From Mastigias papua (Eukaryota; Cnidaria; Scyphozoa; Rhizostomeae; Mastigiidae): a stretch of 64,000 nt of DNA. Location of the stretch: contig OZ025270.1 of assembly GCA_964019165.1 (NCBI GenBank), positions 5,191,644 to 5,255,643 of the forward strand. The letters run 5' to 3'. The notes under the pieces were generated by a model. That model had not been told where the DNA came from. It searched no databases and worked only from the letters and a program-made list of their open reading frames with translations. A program made the position numbers and the translations under genes. Positions 11,058 through 35,811 of this stretch are shown one piece after another (within the stretch, counting starts at the first letter, position 1; every line of letters begins with the position of its first letter).

Positions 11058-14000
11058 CTACAATATATGAAATTGGATATTCTGGCTGACAAAATAGTCC
11101 AGTGCTAGAATATATGCTTTCTATGCAGAAGGGGCTAGCTACCTTCTGTAGCTATCATATATGCATGCCTAGCCTTGCCCCTCTAACAAATTATACTTTG
11201 TACTCCATCCTAATTTAACTATAACTTAATAACCACAACATCGATTTTCAAGGAAAAGTAAACCTACTAACTCTGATTATATGATGCTAACATTGATCAT
11301 GGTGTCATTAAGATTATACAACATAATAGATGTAACTGTAAAGGTGAACACAACTCAATAATTCACAGAACAGCAAAGAACATCTCTCACTTTCCAAAAA
11401 ACCTAGCTTAACTGCTAAAATCTCTTATAAACAGGAAATCACTACATATAGAGGTGTTAAATGGCCTGTGTTAAAAGGCATGTTCCAGACATCCTTTGAT
11501 TATAGAATCCTTGGCATTTGAGTTAATTTTATGGAAATTAACTATTATTCAATACATATAGAACCACAGATTATTTTCCTTCATATACTATTCTGTGGTG
11601 TATATGCTGAAAATATGTTTGTGAAAATGGCCTTTTAGCTCTGTTAAAAGTTGAATTATTTTCATTAGGGGGAGTTGATACCTAAATGTTCTCTGTGGAA
11701 AAAGTTAAGTAACTCCTAAACAACTTTGAGAGCTAAAATCTGAGACAGCATTGAGAACTGATCTGGAATCAAGCTACTAAGAAAAACAGTACATACTATA
11801 TTTTTGATAAGAACTATTGCCACATCAGAAAGCCTTTCCATACAACATTAGACCTTTGCCAGGTAAAAATTTTGAGAGTTTTTAACATCAACAACCTTAA
11901 GTTTTAAAGAAAACTAGTGTTAACAGCAAACCAAGAAACACTGTGGCATGTAGAGTGAATAAAAATCCAGTATATGACGCAGTCCTTTGCTCATCTGTAA
12001 TATATACCCTGGGTAGCCTACCCTGTGAAAACACTATCTGATGTGGCAGCAGCAGTGGAGTACTTCAACAACAGACCAATATTTAGCAATCCCCAAAACA
12101 TACTAAAACCTTCATAATAACATAACAGTGTTAGTGCTAACCAGGGGTGTAGCATGTGGGGGTGTAGGATGTGTGACACTCCAAAACTTGGTTGATAACT
12201 CTAAATGATTCAGAATTTTCTTGATAAATCTACATGTTCTACTAGTTATATGGCATATCTTTTCAGTCAAAGTATTGGTTGGGAAATGGTTTTTGCGCCA
12301 GTATAGAGGAGAAAACTGAAAAATTGTCCCTTCACGTGGGACTCCGACATCTGTCACCATAAGAGATTATCTACCCCAGTTATAATGGCTGATTTCTGTA
12401 AATGAGTGCAAATTTGGGCGTGATTCATAACTCTGAATATCAAAAAAGTAGTAACTGTAAAAGGTGGTTCTGTCAGTAAATCACCAATTTCAATAAGGTC
12501 TACGCCGGTACAGTATTGCCTCACATCCCCGCCCCTTGCTATGGAGGCTGCGCTGCTGGTGGTAGCTGTATCCGGTGACTCAGTTAAGAATGATGAGCAA
12601 TAAATGTGAAGGGTACTTAAGTCTGAGTCACTGCAAAAAGGTTAGCCGCACTAGTATGGATGTTTTAAGCAAGAGGCCCCCTTTTTATGCTAAATAATGT
12701 TGTTTCTAATCTCCACATTACGCAAAGTTCCAAAAACAAGCAGGAGATTCCCTTCAAGGATGGCGCACAGAATCTTTCTGGAATAACAGCCAGTCTCAGC
12801 GGGAATACCCTGTGTACGTGTATATCAGTCTACTGCCCTCTTACTATCGGGATATATGCTTCAGAAGAGATCAGATAGTCAAGTATCGAATGATAAAGAG
12901 GCCTGCATCAGATTCAAACACTAACATTACGGAGTGCTACTCATCAACTGATTATTTAAGGTAGAGCGCCTTGTGAGGTGAAAGATAAATAGCGGTAAAG
13001 TGCTTTCCACTGTGAGCAAATCAATGACTTAGTGAACAGAATAGTAAATGAAACCAAAAATATAACACTTTATCGGTATTACCATGGAATTCCATATTTG
13101 GCTGAGCGGCAGGCTTAGAATGACAAATTTGCGAGCACGTCCCGTCTATGTCTGGTGCACACAAACTATGCGCTCTTCAAAGAGATAACAGTAGGATGGC
13201 GAAATTATATATGAAAATGGTTAGGTTTGAAGGAGCTTATGCGCAGCGGCCGCAGGAAAAGTGTTTTGTATTGCTATTATCCAAGGCATAATAAAGCTTG
13301 TCTGTGGCGGCAAGACATGACGAGATTACACATTTTTTCTAGCCAAATGCTAGGTCCTTGTGACAGGGCCCAGGGGTGCCCAGAAAGAGATGCTGTGGGC
13401 TCCGTTCCTTTTGTTTACATGAGCAGAGTTTTGATGGGGCATGAGCCGTTAAGCCTCCCTCCCATTATGCATTGGTTTGGCAATCACAAATCCACCCTTA
13501 TCCCGTCAATTTAACTCTAGCATAACTTGCTAGGTATTTAAATTTGAACAGTTTGAATTGTACCATCCATACAACGGAGACAGGCTCACCAGTATCATAA
13601 TTGAAAAATCTTGGGTGGAGTTAAGGGTGTGGCCAATAGAAGATAAATACCCTCCCTTAATGAATTGCAGATGTAGGTTCCTTAGTTGGTTATGCAAACT
13701 GTAGCATTGTTTCCTCTCAAGGACTTTTCATTAAAATGAAAAGGAAGAGAGGCGTCACGAGATACACTTTCTCTCCTAGTAAGTTTATTAGTGATTACAG
13801 CTCTACTTACCCTAAGCATTAAATTGGAAGAGCAGTCACAAGCAATCAGTAAGATGTTCCTGCTGATACATTTATAGAACAGAGTAATTAGAAATACATC
13901 ATATCCTACTGATAATAGTCTTTTTACCAAAAAAATATTTGCTCCTGAGCTTCAGGGGATAAGGAAGGTATAGAACTATTTAGCTGCTAACCTTTGAAAC

Positions 14001-16426
14001 AAATGTGCATTAATTGTACTTTTGTAATGTTTTGTAACGTAATCACCAGTGCTCGGGGCCTTGAGTAGTGTTGTAAAAGCTGTCTAGTCTAGGACATCTC
14101 ATATGCCGAAAAGGTACCTAATTAAAAAACCTTTTTCATTAAGGTACCCATTTCAAAAGCCAACTAAGGATAAAAATTTATCAGGTGGCCTTCAGATGAT
14201 GATACAAATTCATCAGAAAATTTACATACAAATGTTAGAACCTGCGGATCATATTGTTCCCTGTGGACTTTGCTAGAACCTGCGGATCATATTGCTCCCT
14301 GTGGACTTTGCTTTGGGTATCTTATTTAGCATGAAGAGCCGAAAATGAATGACGTATTTGAACTACAAGATGTCACTCCTCTGTACGAACAGCACGGCTT
14401 ACATCGAAAGCACTTTCAAGTATGTAAACTAAGTTTGTAACATCCATGATTAAAGCTCTCCACAGTTATAGATATTTGCAAACTTTAGACAACTGCTCAA
14501 CTAAGAGGAAAAACGAACCTTAAAAAATTCAGCGAAGGTCCAACAGGTGGGATAGGTTCCTGTTGAATTTTGTCATGTGGATTTCATAATTTTTCTTGGG
14601 GCTTTTTGAAACGGCTCTAATAGCTTTTCTAGGGTTAATAAAGATCTCTCTCATAATTTACCATATGCTGAATCGAAATCAGAGCACCGACACAGGGAGA
14701 AAAAGAAAGAGTACAAAACAAATAGATAATCATCTCCTCATAAATTATGAAAAGAGCATTCCATAAAAGTTAGCTTCACAAAAGCAAACCTCTTTCCCGC
14801 AATAACAAACCTCAATCGAAAACAAAATTTAATTTTAAAATGATAACTGGTTCGTAAAGAAAATACCACTTATTGGCCTAAATAATTTGAGTTTGAGTGA
14901 AACTGCATGACATACATGTATCACAGCAAAAGCTATTTATTCATGCAATCGAAACAGTCAGCTGGTGGTTTGATATTGGGCGAAAGAAGTGTGCACCTAA
15001 GCGTAATAAATATTCAATAATTTTTCATTTCATATGCAAGCCAATTATTCTACTACTATCTACTAATTGAGCATAGCTAGGCATGTATAACTTCTTTGCT
15101 ACAGGTGATAACAGAGGTCTGAGCAACCGTTTCCAACGGACAAATGCAATCAAAACATCAAACCGCTTTTATCAACTAATGAAATTCGTAAAGCATACTT
15201 GTTATTGTGATAAAAAATACGAACACAACGATATGGTACCACCATTTGTGTAATACTGATATTTTAATACCAAACTATAGGTCGACGACAATGAACAAGT
15301 CATTTCGTAAATTGCTAATATTGTTAATACTGCATGGCGATGGATTGTATCAAAGTGAAACAATCCCAAATTGCAAACAATGTTTCCTTAAAATTTGATG
15401 CATAGCTGAACAAAAGGGGAAAAGGTGGAAGACTTACTTTTCGATTTTACAGGCAGGTTACAAGTGTGACAACAAAGGCTATCGAGAGATTTCAATATAT
15501 ATACAATTAACGAATTCTTTGTTCCTCTGAACATTTAGGTGTCACGCAGCTAGACGACACGAGGCGCAACGACAGGATCTACGAAATGCATGCCAGGGAA
15601 CATCATTCTAGGGATCTAAAGAGCAAATGAACCCTTACGGGAAAAAATGAGTGGAAATTTTGTATCTCTACGGATTCACTTGTGGAGTTAACGCCCAAAG
15701 AACACAAAACATGTATTAAGGTGATTTTCAATGTTTCGAATAAAAAAGTGGATGCTATTCAATCTATAGCACAATTCGTAAGCACTTTCTGGTGCTGAGG
15801 CATGAATTTGCATTATAACATTTTCACATTACCAGCAAAGTGAAAATAAAAATAAAAATGCTTAGTATCTACCAAGTAGACTCATACAAAAAATAGCAAC
15901 TTCCTACTGAAAAGAGGTCAAACACAGACCACAAAGAGCAAAGGAGTGAGTATTTCAAGGTTCAATCTACAGTATGACTAAAACTCGGTGCATAAAAGGT
16001 ACCATTTGCACTGCAAAGGAGAAACATTATACTTGAACAATGGCTTTAGAACATGACTGTTCTAGACAAATAGCTCGAACTGATCACCACATGCTTCAAC
16101 GTTGCACGATTTTGGGACAATATTCCTTCCAGAAAGCCTTACGGCAAGGGTCGTGGCTTCAGTGTCCAGCCCATAAAATCCATGCTAAATTAAATTCTGT
16201 CGTAGCCGAGGACTAATCAATGATACGTGGCTGACAAAAAAGTGACATTGCTTCTGGAGTTCCCCATAATGGTGGATAAATTGAGGATCTCCGACGTTCT
16301 GAACTAAATGGGGATATAAAACACACAGCTATCGAGGATTCTTGAAATAACTACCCAAGCCCTATCAAGATCGATATCTTCGATATTATAAGCAGTGCAC
16401 ATGTCAACTACAAAGCAATTTTATAC
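11058..16426. other. Stretch between the two glycogenin genes
   Basis: This must hold the first exon and promoter of glycogenin A, but I cannot identify them: a short ATG exon with a GT donor is too small to recognise by eye. There are no other convincing coding frames. A 38-bp tandem duplication lies at 14237-14312. Confidence 0.4.
14237..14312. repeat. 38-bp tandem duplication, two copies
   Basis: AGAACCTGCGGATCATATTG and the following 18 bases occur twice head to tail with one mismatch (T/C). Confidence 0.85.
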
Positions 16427-23405
<6,979 letters not shown>

Positions 23406-26400
23406 CTAAGACCAGGAAAGAATAAAGACAAAATTATTGACCATGGATTGATATACCCAACAATCTCTACACATCCTTTGAAATACATTATCAGTTTTGA
23501 TGACTACCTTTAATCATCATTGAAAATGACCATGTATTTGAGAGAATATGGGACTTTCATTTGATCATTTTCAATGGTCATAGGAATTCACAAAGTTGAA
23601 TATGGTCAACTTTCATCATAGTAAATTTCAAATGCTGAGGTGTCTTTTGCTTTATTGGTAAACATTGGTATCTGATTGTGATTTACCAGTTAAATAGACA
23701 AGTGGCCACTGTCTTCATTAGCTGTGAAATGTGCAAGAAAGTAAATTTGTAGCTATATGATTCAAACTGGTTCCAAGCAACCAGAACTATGCCAAAAATC
23801 CAAAAACCATGACTCACAGAAAACTATAGAAATATGGAAGAACAATTAGAGTCTACAAGGTGCAAATTCTGCCATGAATAAAGAGAGAATCATGAAAAGA
23901 TAGAAGTCTCTCAATTTTTCCCAATCATGATAGCCATTGATGACAATAATCATAATAAACTATTTATCAGTCTGTTTGAGAAGTGCTACTTGGTTTGCAC
24001 TTCCATTTCGATCTAGCCAGAATGGGAAATTGCACCTAAATAACTGGAAAATATAAAGGATACAAATATGAAGATGAGGGGTGTGGAAAACTAGGACTGT
24101 TGAACAATCAGTACTTGTGAGATATAAATTTTGAAAAGAGAAGAAGAAGCTGATAGATCTTAACAATCCATAACAAAACAAGGAAGCATAGGATTATATA
24201 AAACAAAAGAAGGTATAAAAGCTGCTCTTTGTGGACATGATAAAAAGAGTAGACATGTGCAATAAAAGAATGGAAATGCTTAAAAGCAACAACAGATTGG
24301 AGTTACTAAGAAGCCCTAAAACAAAAATTTACCAAATGTCTAGCCCCATCATAAACTGCAAGTATGGCCCCACTATAGGCTAAAGTCCCCTCCCCCCCAC
24401 TCAACCCAGAAACACTGTGCCAGCTTCCAGGCATAAACTATGGTTGAAAGTACAACATAGACATTGAAAATCTTGATACACTTAGCCAAAGACTTGTCTA
24501 TATAAAGTTACTTTCAAAATATGAAAGAATCAATTCTTTCTAAGGTCTGTCAACCTTACAAAAGGTTGGGGTTGCAAGGTTTGGCTCAAATTGTGCTGGT
24601 GGCAGACAATCCCAATCAATGATTCATTGAGAGTTGAATGTTGCTTCATGCATGCCCTGCATACAGCTATTGCCCATAGAATGTCCAATCAGAAAAGATA
24701 TGAGATACCATTTTGAAAAGAGAACTACTGAGAAAATTTAAGGGGGGGGGGGGAGAACAACCATAGTTATAAAAATTAACAATGATATCAAAAGTATAAA
24801 ACAAAAGTATTCCTCCTTTCCTGTAACACCACTCATATCACAAGTAAGCCTGCAAAACATCTATGCAAAGGCAAAGGACAGAAAACTTTGCTCAAAAATA
24901 GTCAGTCAAGTAGCTGACTCAGCCTACTTTTGGTGGTCGACAAGAATGCCAATTCATACAAATGGAATGGAGAAGAGGCAAAGAAGAAGACATGCTCCAT
25001 TGGAGGCCTGAAAATAGCACGTTGTATGTTGAAACACACTTTATATTCAACAAGCGGCAGAAAAACACACTTGATATTCAATAGCGACAGAAAAAACAAT
25101 TAGCAGCAATATAAGAGCATGAAAAGATAGCAACAAACTCTCAAAAACAGTATCCACAAACTCTTCTTTGCAACCATTCCATAAATGAATGCGATATACG
25201 CGGTATGCTATGCAGGGATGCCTTAAAATAAACTCAAACGAGAGCAATTCTGAGCTTGCATGTGCAAATACTACGCCATTCTCGTGCATCTTTGGAAGCA
25301 TAGCTTCGTCTGTCATAGCACACGAGGTCTCGCTACTTCATGTCCCATAATATTCAACTACCCTATTGATCATACTTAACAATAAGTGGTGTATTAATAT
25401 CCGGATAAGAGCATGCTACTATGCCATTTCCGTGCATCTTTGGAAGCTTAGCTTCGTCTGTCATAACACACGAGGCCTCGTTACTTCATGTGCCCATACT
25501 ATTCAACTATATTATTGATCATACTTAACAATAAATGGTGTATTCATATTCGGATAAGAACATGCTATCCTTACTGGTAGCTTTTCTTGAAACGTTACAA
25601 TCTGTCAGCATAGCTGTACACGACTACCAGCTGTTATCGACACCCAGTAGAAACACAGATAGTTAGGCCATCTTTTGCTCTACACTATCTCCAAACCTGC
25701 TACGTCTTTTGACCTACGACCCTAGGAATATCAGTTACATAGAGCTTTCTTTTCCATAAGACAAACATGCCGTTTCGTGCAGGAACTTGCAAAACTGAAA
25801 TGCAATACATAGGTAGCTATCACCAGGCACATGATCAACTCGTACGATAGATAATCCAATGTCAGGATACTCTAGCGGAGGGCATGGTAATCACCCCTGT
25901 AAACTGGGGAGAAGGTAGTATCCACCCCCAAAACAGTTGTGAGAATGTTGTAAGTAAATCATGTACTTACCCATGTTTACAAACGTACATTAAATCGCTG
26001 CAAATACTATGGTGGTTGTTGTGAAGCCAGTTCACCTTGCGCACGTGCCCCTCCTGCTGCTAATGATATCGTTGACAAATGTGCAAATGTGCAAATGGAA
26101 TCCTCGGTCAAAGCCTCTCATAGAAGGATTAAGGAAGTTGTCGAAATTCACTTCATTTCATTTGCATATAATCGATGTGAGGACAAATGGTAAAGCACGT
26201 GAGCACATCATACAAGAGTATCAACGCTGATACGTCTGCGAAGCATACAGATGTTCTAAGTGCTCCCACCAAGCCAAACACATTGGAAGCACCAACGCAA
26301 GAGTTAGGGCCAATAGAGAGTGCAATGTACTCTAAAAAGTGAGTAAAACAGCGCCAACTTTGCAACACCAGCTGATATCTCTGCTATATAAGCTCTAGAT

Positions 26401-26570
26401 ATTACAGTTTAAAAATATTTCACTGTAATATGATTGTGCACAGCTTCGTAGACTTTGCGATAATGTTTAGATTGCTAGAAGGGCGGGCAGGTGCCAGTGG
26501 CAGAAACAGTTTCTTGTCTCTTAACTTGAGACTGATATCTGATTCTTACCATGATATCTGGTATATTATG
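23406..26570. other. Gene-free stretch upstream of glycogenin B
   Basis: The start exon and promoter of glycogenin B should lie here, but I could not place them. It holds a G run at about 24741-24753 and the 148-bp tandem duplication at 25269-25566. No recognisable protein. Confidence 0.4.
25269..25566. repeat. 148-bp tandem duplication, two copies
   Basis: GCATCTTTGGAAGCATAGCT, then TCGTCTGTCATA, CACGAGG, TTGATCATACTTAACAATAA and GGATAAGA occur in the same order in both copies, with about 10% divergence by eye. The second copy runs 25417-25566. Confidence 0.85.
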
Positions 26571-27745
26571 AGGGTCTGTTCAATAATTACGTCATGCCTT
26601 GAGGGTATGTGGTTCTACACGTTTTTCGTGATTCTTCGTGAAGGTAAATTAGGGGGTGGGTGGTACTTGATTCAAGTCCGTGGCGTCAAGGTAAAAAATG
26701 TTTTCGATGAGAGGTTTCTGCATGCTTAAGAAAATCCAATGCTCAGCATACAGCCTAAATTGATCAGGTTGTTGAATGAAGCTATCCAATTTTTTTACTT
26801 ATTCCTTTTCCATCTTGCTTTGTAGTGTAGATAGTGCTTTACTCCTAAACTCGAATGTTTATATTTTGTGTAGTTTTCAGTTGAGCATTGGAATTTTTAT
26901 TCGATGTCAAACAATGAGCTTTGCTATGTTTTTGACATTATAAGCGTGCTCTTGACAGAATGGCCTCTTCGTACTTACATATACATACATAATTTTGTCA
27001 AACTGGTTTGTTCTAAGGAAGTTGTAAATAATAAAATAGGTATAATAAAGCTATATAAATCATATTTGAAAAAGTCAGGCATAATTTAGAATTCAACAAA
27101 CAATGAATTAGGCAAGATGATATCACTGTTTCATCGAGCTAGTCAGTCCCTACAAGAAACGATTCTGCTGTGAAAACAGATATGTGACTGTTACAAAAAG
27201 CTCTCAAATTCGAGAAAATGAGAAAAAACTGCAAAAACGTTCTCTGAGCTTAACCTATTCATGTTCATTTTCAAATAGAAGCTCGGGAGCAGGAGACAGT
27301 TTCTACTTCAGCTGGTATTACTTTGTGCGAAGGAGCTCGAATAGCATGCGTCGACATCGACATTGATACTGAGGAGGATGATATTCCAGGAATCGTTTAT
27401 AAAAACGGAAGCCTGTATTAAAAGATATCCACATGGAGCAAGTTTGGACAAGCGACTGATAATGACATATTTGCTGTTACCAGCCCTTTTTTAACATTTT
27501 TGTTGGCGTTTTCTGTTATTGCTGTAGTTTAAAAAGAAATATGAAAATGGAATGAGATTTCTTTACTTCTTCCCTTATCCTTTTACTGTTTTAAAGTTTC
27601 GTTTGGTGTCGGAATGGGTGGGTGTCTTTGACTTGAGGCAACGTAAGGGGGTCTTGTGAACAAACGTGACAGAGTGTGATGATGGGGAGGGGGGTGAGTG
27701 GTTCAAAAAGCAATTTTAGTGTGACGTAATTATTGAATAGACCTT
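26571..27745. mobile_element. 1.2-kb TIR element starting AGGGTCTGTTCAATAATTAC
   Basis: The left end AGGGTCTGTTCAATAATTAC followed by GTCA is matched inverted at the right end by AAGGTCTATTCAATAATTAC followed by GTCA, two mismatches in 24. No clear target-site duplication and no transposase were seen. The inside has G-rich tracts (GGGGTGAG and similar) and short frames only. The superfamily was not determined. Confidence 0.65.
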
Positions 27746-31573
<3,828 letters not shown>

Positions 31574-32619
31574 GTCTACTATAGTTGGGTAGTTTAGTCT
31601 ATGGGTCTGCATCTACACTCTTTTTTTTACAAGAACCAGTAAAATTGAAGTTCAGGCTGGCTGTTCTTAATTTTTCCAAAAGTTTGATGCTGAATTGTTT
31701 TTAATTTGTTCTTAAGTTAACGGGATGTAAGCATTGTAGGTATTAGACAATATACAAGAGAAACCAGCATTATGAAACAGGAATTATTTTCAATACTATT
31801 AGCACAAGACAAAAGATATCAATTCTTACAGATATATAGAAATATATAATCCTTTATAACAGCCTTGGTACACTTATGACTTGTTTTACACATTGATAAT
31901 ATGGGTGCTTCAAGTACCTTCAGCAAACATTGTAGAGCTTAAAATGTTTTATATCAGTTTCAAATCATTTTACGACAGTGCTTCAGCCTCAGGTTGTCCT
32001 TAATTCGTTCTTGGGTGATGGACAACAAAATTAAATTTTTATCCTTTAAGTTGAGATTTAACTGTTCAGTTTGAACTGAAATTTGTAATCCAAATTGAAA
32101 ACATTCCTACTCCGAAAAATCTAATGCTCCTTGGCGTGTTCATTCATGAACTAATTTTATTTGCGCACTTGTATAATGACTGAAATAAACAGTTGACTTA
32201 GTGAAGTAATATGAGATTAGAAACAACAGAAGAGAAATCAAAGTGAATATGTCACATCCGGCAGATGATTGGATGTTAGGTTTGACCTCCGGTTTTAACA
32301 GCAATGAAGTGCCCATGGGCACCCAGTTCCACTGATACAAAAGAAGTTAGGAAGGGAGTGAGGCTGTTGTTTAGCTAAAACAATAAAATACTCAAGATAT
32401 TTTTGTGGTACACCAAAAATATAGGCTGACTTAATGTTGTTAATATGAGCACGGACAGGCCTAATTTGATCGACCTGTCTAGTGCGCTGATACAAACTGG
32501 CTCTCGGATTGGAACATCTTCAACAGTTAATGTACAGCATGGGGCATATTTAAACGAAAAGTGTCGAATTGACGTCTTAATGTAAGTGTATTTCGTATCA
32601 ATAACAATTACTAACCACA

Positions 32620-33174
32620 ATGTCTTTCATTACAACAAGTTCCACAAAAGAATTTCGCGTGAGTTGTCTTACAAATAATGGAAAGCGAATCGAAGATATG
32701 GATGAAGATTCGTGTAGAAAAGCGGTCAAGCAATGTTTAGAAGGGGAGCTTGGTGTTAGGCCCACCACTGCTATTCTAGCGATGTCCGTGGAAAAAGGAG
32801 TTGAACTTTTTACGACAGATTGTAAATGGATGACTAACTTTACATTATCAGAGATTGCGTTTTGCTTTGTAAGTAAGGAACATCCTGATATTTTTAGTTT
32901 CATTGCCAGAAGGGGTGAGGACATCTTGTGCAATGCTTTTAAGTGTTTAAATGGAAAAGAGGCGGGGATGCTTTACAAAGAAATGTCATCAACATTTCGC
33001 TTGGCTTGTGAGCGGGATAAATATGAAAATCAACAGAAGCAGTCGAGGATTAATGTTTATGAGGGAGAAATATCTTTTCTTGGATGGAAAAGAAAAGGAA
33101 AACCAAAATTAAAGGACACGTACGGAGAGTGGGACGAAGACCCCGAAGAAGAAGAGCTAATGAGGTGCCAATAG
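32620..33174 (+). CDS. PTB/PID-domain protein, intronless, 184 aa
   Basis: A single open frame from ATG to TAG. The order of features fits a phosphotyrosine-binding fold: GVRPTTAILAMSVEKGVELF (early strands), FTLSEIAFCFVSKEHPDIFS (the strand pair with the family's usual I-x-F-C and D-x-F-x-F pattern), FIARRGEDILCNAFKC, then GMLYKEMSSTFRLACERDK as the C-terminal helix that ends in aF. A basic linker and an acidic tail (EWDEDPEEEELMRCQ) follow. PTB proteins are cytosolic adaptors that bind NPxY-type tails. Which subfamily this belongs to is not clear. No intron was found, so retrocopy origin is possible, though the frame is intact. Confidence 0.7.
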   Translation: MSFITTSSTKEFRVSCLTNNGKRIEDMDEDSCRKAVKQCLEGELGVRPTTAILAMSVEKGVELFTTDCKWMTNFTLSEIAFCFVSKEHPDIFSFIARRGEDILCNAFKCLNGKEAGMLYKEMSSTFRLACERDKYENQQKQSRINVYEGEISFLGWKRKGKPKLKDTYGEWDEDPEEEELMRCQ

Positions 33175-35738
33175 TATTTGGCCACTGAAGCCAAATGATA
33201 CATTACCGAATGGGAATGTGGAAGAAAAAATTGGCTATAATGCTAGTCTTCTACAAAATTGTAATGAAAAGTATTAAAAATTCACGGGCTACCATACTTG
33301 CCAATAGCATTGTAACGAACTTTTGTAGCAATATTCAGAGTCTCCTATAACTAGTGAGCAACCTTTGGTATACGAGGAATAGTTTAGCAAGTCGAATGTC
33401 TAGTGGCCGTAGGTATATAGCTCTTCATGAATTACGTTAACTTTAATCAACTTTCAGTAACGTAGAGAGTCAAAACTATAAAGGTAGAGTAGCTATAGCA
33501 TATATCTTTTCGTTATGTAATTCGTCAATCATGACCTTCGTTGGCTAGAAAGTTCTCCGTTAAAAAACCTTGTCAATACAGGCAATTTCATCACTAAGTA
33601 ATGAAGAATTTTTCATTGATAAAGTAGCCATCTCGTATCTCGTAGAAGAGGGGCAAGTTTCAATTGAGTCTCAAACTCTTAATTTAAATGCAAATTTGTT
33701 TTCGTTATAAACTGACTTGGATGTTTGCCGCTAGTTCGATGTGTCAACATAATAACTAACATGAGAAAAGTAAGAGAAACTTCATACAATAAGTGGCAGG
33801 GCAGGCCCAAGAGAATTTCAGGAGAGCAAAGTTGTAGATACGAGTGTAAACCAGGAAAAGATTGTTCCGAGTAATGTGACTTTTTTGCTTAAACCATTCA
33901 CAAAGAGATATCGTACCCCCATTCTCCCAGTGTAGTTACGGCCATTTTAATTGACACCAGCAAAGCCCAGTCTCGAATCAGCTTCAACTATTCATGTTTA
34001 TCTTTCAGTCATATCTCACTGAGGGTCGAAAGCACAAATTAATCATTCCAACTCAGTCCTTTGCAGTTACACAATCTTAGGCTCTTTTAAAAACGGCTTC
34101 ATTATGAAGTTCGAAATCACCAAAGAATCGTTTCATAGCCTCAGGGCTCATATCAGGTTCGAAGCCTAGGGAAATCTGCCCACCTACTCCTATTACGGTG
34201 GGTCCGTCCATATGTATTGCTTAGATATATAGACACATAGCTAGTCTGTGAGCTGGAGGCAGGTCTTCATTTGATAAGCAATGAGTCTGCTCTTGCTTCC
34301 AAGTCAATAGTATGATTGTTTTGTATATATGGCTTGTAAAGTTTGTAGAAGATTTAACGTAGTATACTATTTGCTACATTATTTAAACTTTATCGAATTA
34401 TTGTTCGATTGCCAAGCTTTCCTTTGAAGATTCCTTTTAAAATATGCTGGCTGCTTTGGAAAGCACTTTTCTAAATGAGACCTTACCCCATAGAATTTTT
34501 AATGGATTTCCAACGTAGTGCGGGAATTGCTCAAAATGGTCTCTAAGACGGGGAAAAACTTTGCGACCACGTCATGTAGACTCGGTAGTGGAATGTAGAT
34601 AATACTCATTCCTCATTCACAGTGATAAAATTACGCTATCTTTTTACATGGCACTACCACAATCCTAAAGAGTACCACTCTTTCCTTGAAAAAGCTGTAT
34701 ATTGGGCCCCAAAGTACAATCTTTACTTTTGCCTGTCACTCCTAGAGAAGGCATAGGGTCTACATAGGACTCTTCCCAGTAATTCATATGTTGTATTAGC
34801 CCTGCATACCCTGGAACTATTAATTGAACAGAAACTGTAAGTCATGTATACATAATTTTTATCTAGGATTTTGCTCTGATTTAGCCTTGAACTACATGAA
34901 CGGGACTGGCACTACATGTTTCACCCACAAATAAACTGAACATGTCGTAAAGGTTTGAGGATCGATGAACAAAATGCCTACTCTGATGTATTTGGTGTTC
35001 TCAATGTGGTTTTGTGAAATATCCTCCAACCCACTTCGGTAACAACGGGCTCGTGACGGCTTCCAATAGTAGTCACAAACCCATATCTAATTTTTAAAGT
35101 GACAATCTCCAGCAAAAAAGGTAGGGACGCCTTTATAAATGAATGATCTAAACAGCAATTGAGAAGTATAGGGCTTAACATTCCAAAGGAGTATAAGGTT
35201 TAACATTCTCAGCTATCCACAAATTGGCTTGTTAATACGCAGATCCCCTCAAACATCTTTCCTAGGATATGTCAGTACGGCTTCTTTTATGGTGTACGAC
35301 TGAAATTAGCCTTTCGCCTCAGCTTTCAATTCTGAGGAAAGGAGAGTATCGGAAATGACATTGATAGCCTTACAGTTATAAGTCTCAAGGGGTACAAGGT
35401 TGTCTCTGGAAATATGCAGAAAACAAAGTCAGCCCAGAAAATGACCATATGCTACTGTAATGCTTGCATCGGCGAAACTTAATTTTCAAGAAATTATATC
35501 CAAATTCTACGTCCCTACATTGGGAAAGTCGCCTGTAAATACATATAGAGCAATCAGAGACCTAAAATGAAGAGCGTGTTTGAAGTCATAGGATGAGTTT
35601 CTGTTTACAATGGGAAAAATATGGTAAGCTTGCGACATGCGACATATGTACATACAAAGATACAAACATAAATCATACATACATTCATAGATAAAAATAA
35701 ATAAATAAATATATACAAATATATATATATATATATAT
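33175..35738. other. Mostly gene-free stretch
   Basis: No recognisable gene. One short minus-strand frame (34077-34211) has unusually protein-like composition. A TA run at about 35717-35738 marks the end of the Penelope-like element. Confidence 0.4.
34077..34211 (-). CDS. Short ORF or terminal exon, unrecognised
   Basis: 44 codons from ATG 34211-34209 to TAA 34079-34077. The peptide includes PTVIGVGGQISLGFEPDMSP and KRFFGDFELHNEAVFK. Composition is balanced rather than AT-driven, so it could be the last exon of a gene or a small peptide. An in-frame TAA lies just upstream of the ATG. No partner exon was found. Confidence 0.25.
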   Translation of the reverse strand: MDGPTVIGVGGQISLGFEPDMSPEAMKRFFGDFELHNEAVFKRA

Positions 35739-35811
35739 AAATTCTTCCAAAGTTTCTCACAATAAGTAAATCAGAAATGATGCGAAAAAACACGACAATT
35801 GATTTCAATTT

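Noticed and set aside
25047..25316. Minus-strand frame starting MTDEA, like the start of mammalian glycogenin
   Set aside because: The sequence continues without a splice donor in the right phase and is part of the 148-bp tandem duplication; the likeness is four residues.
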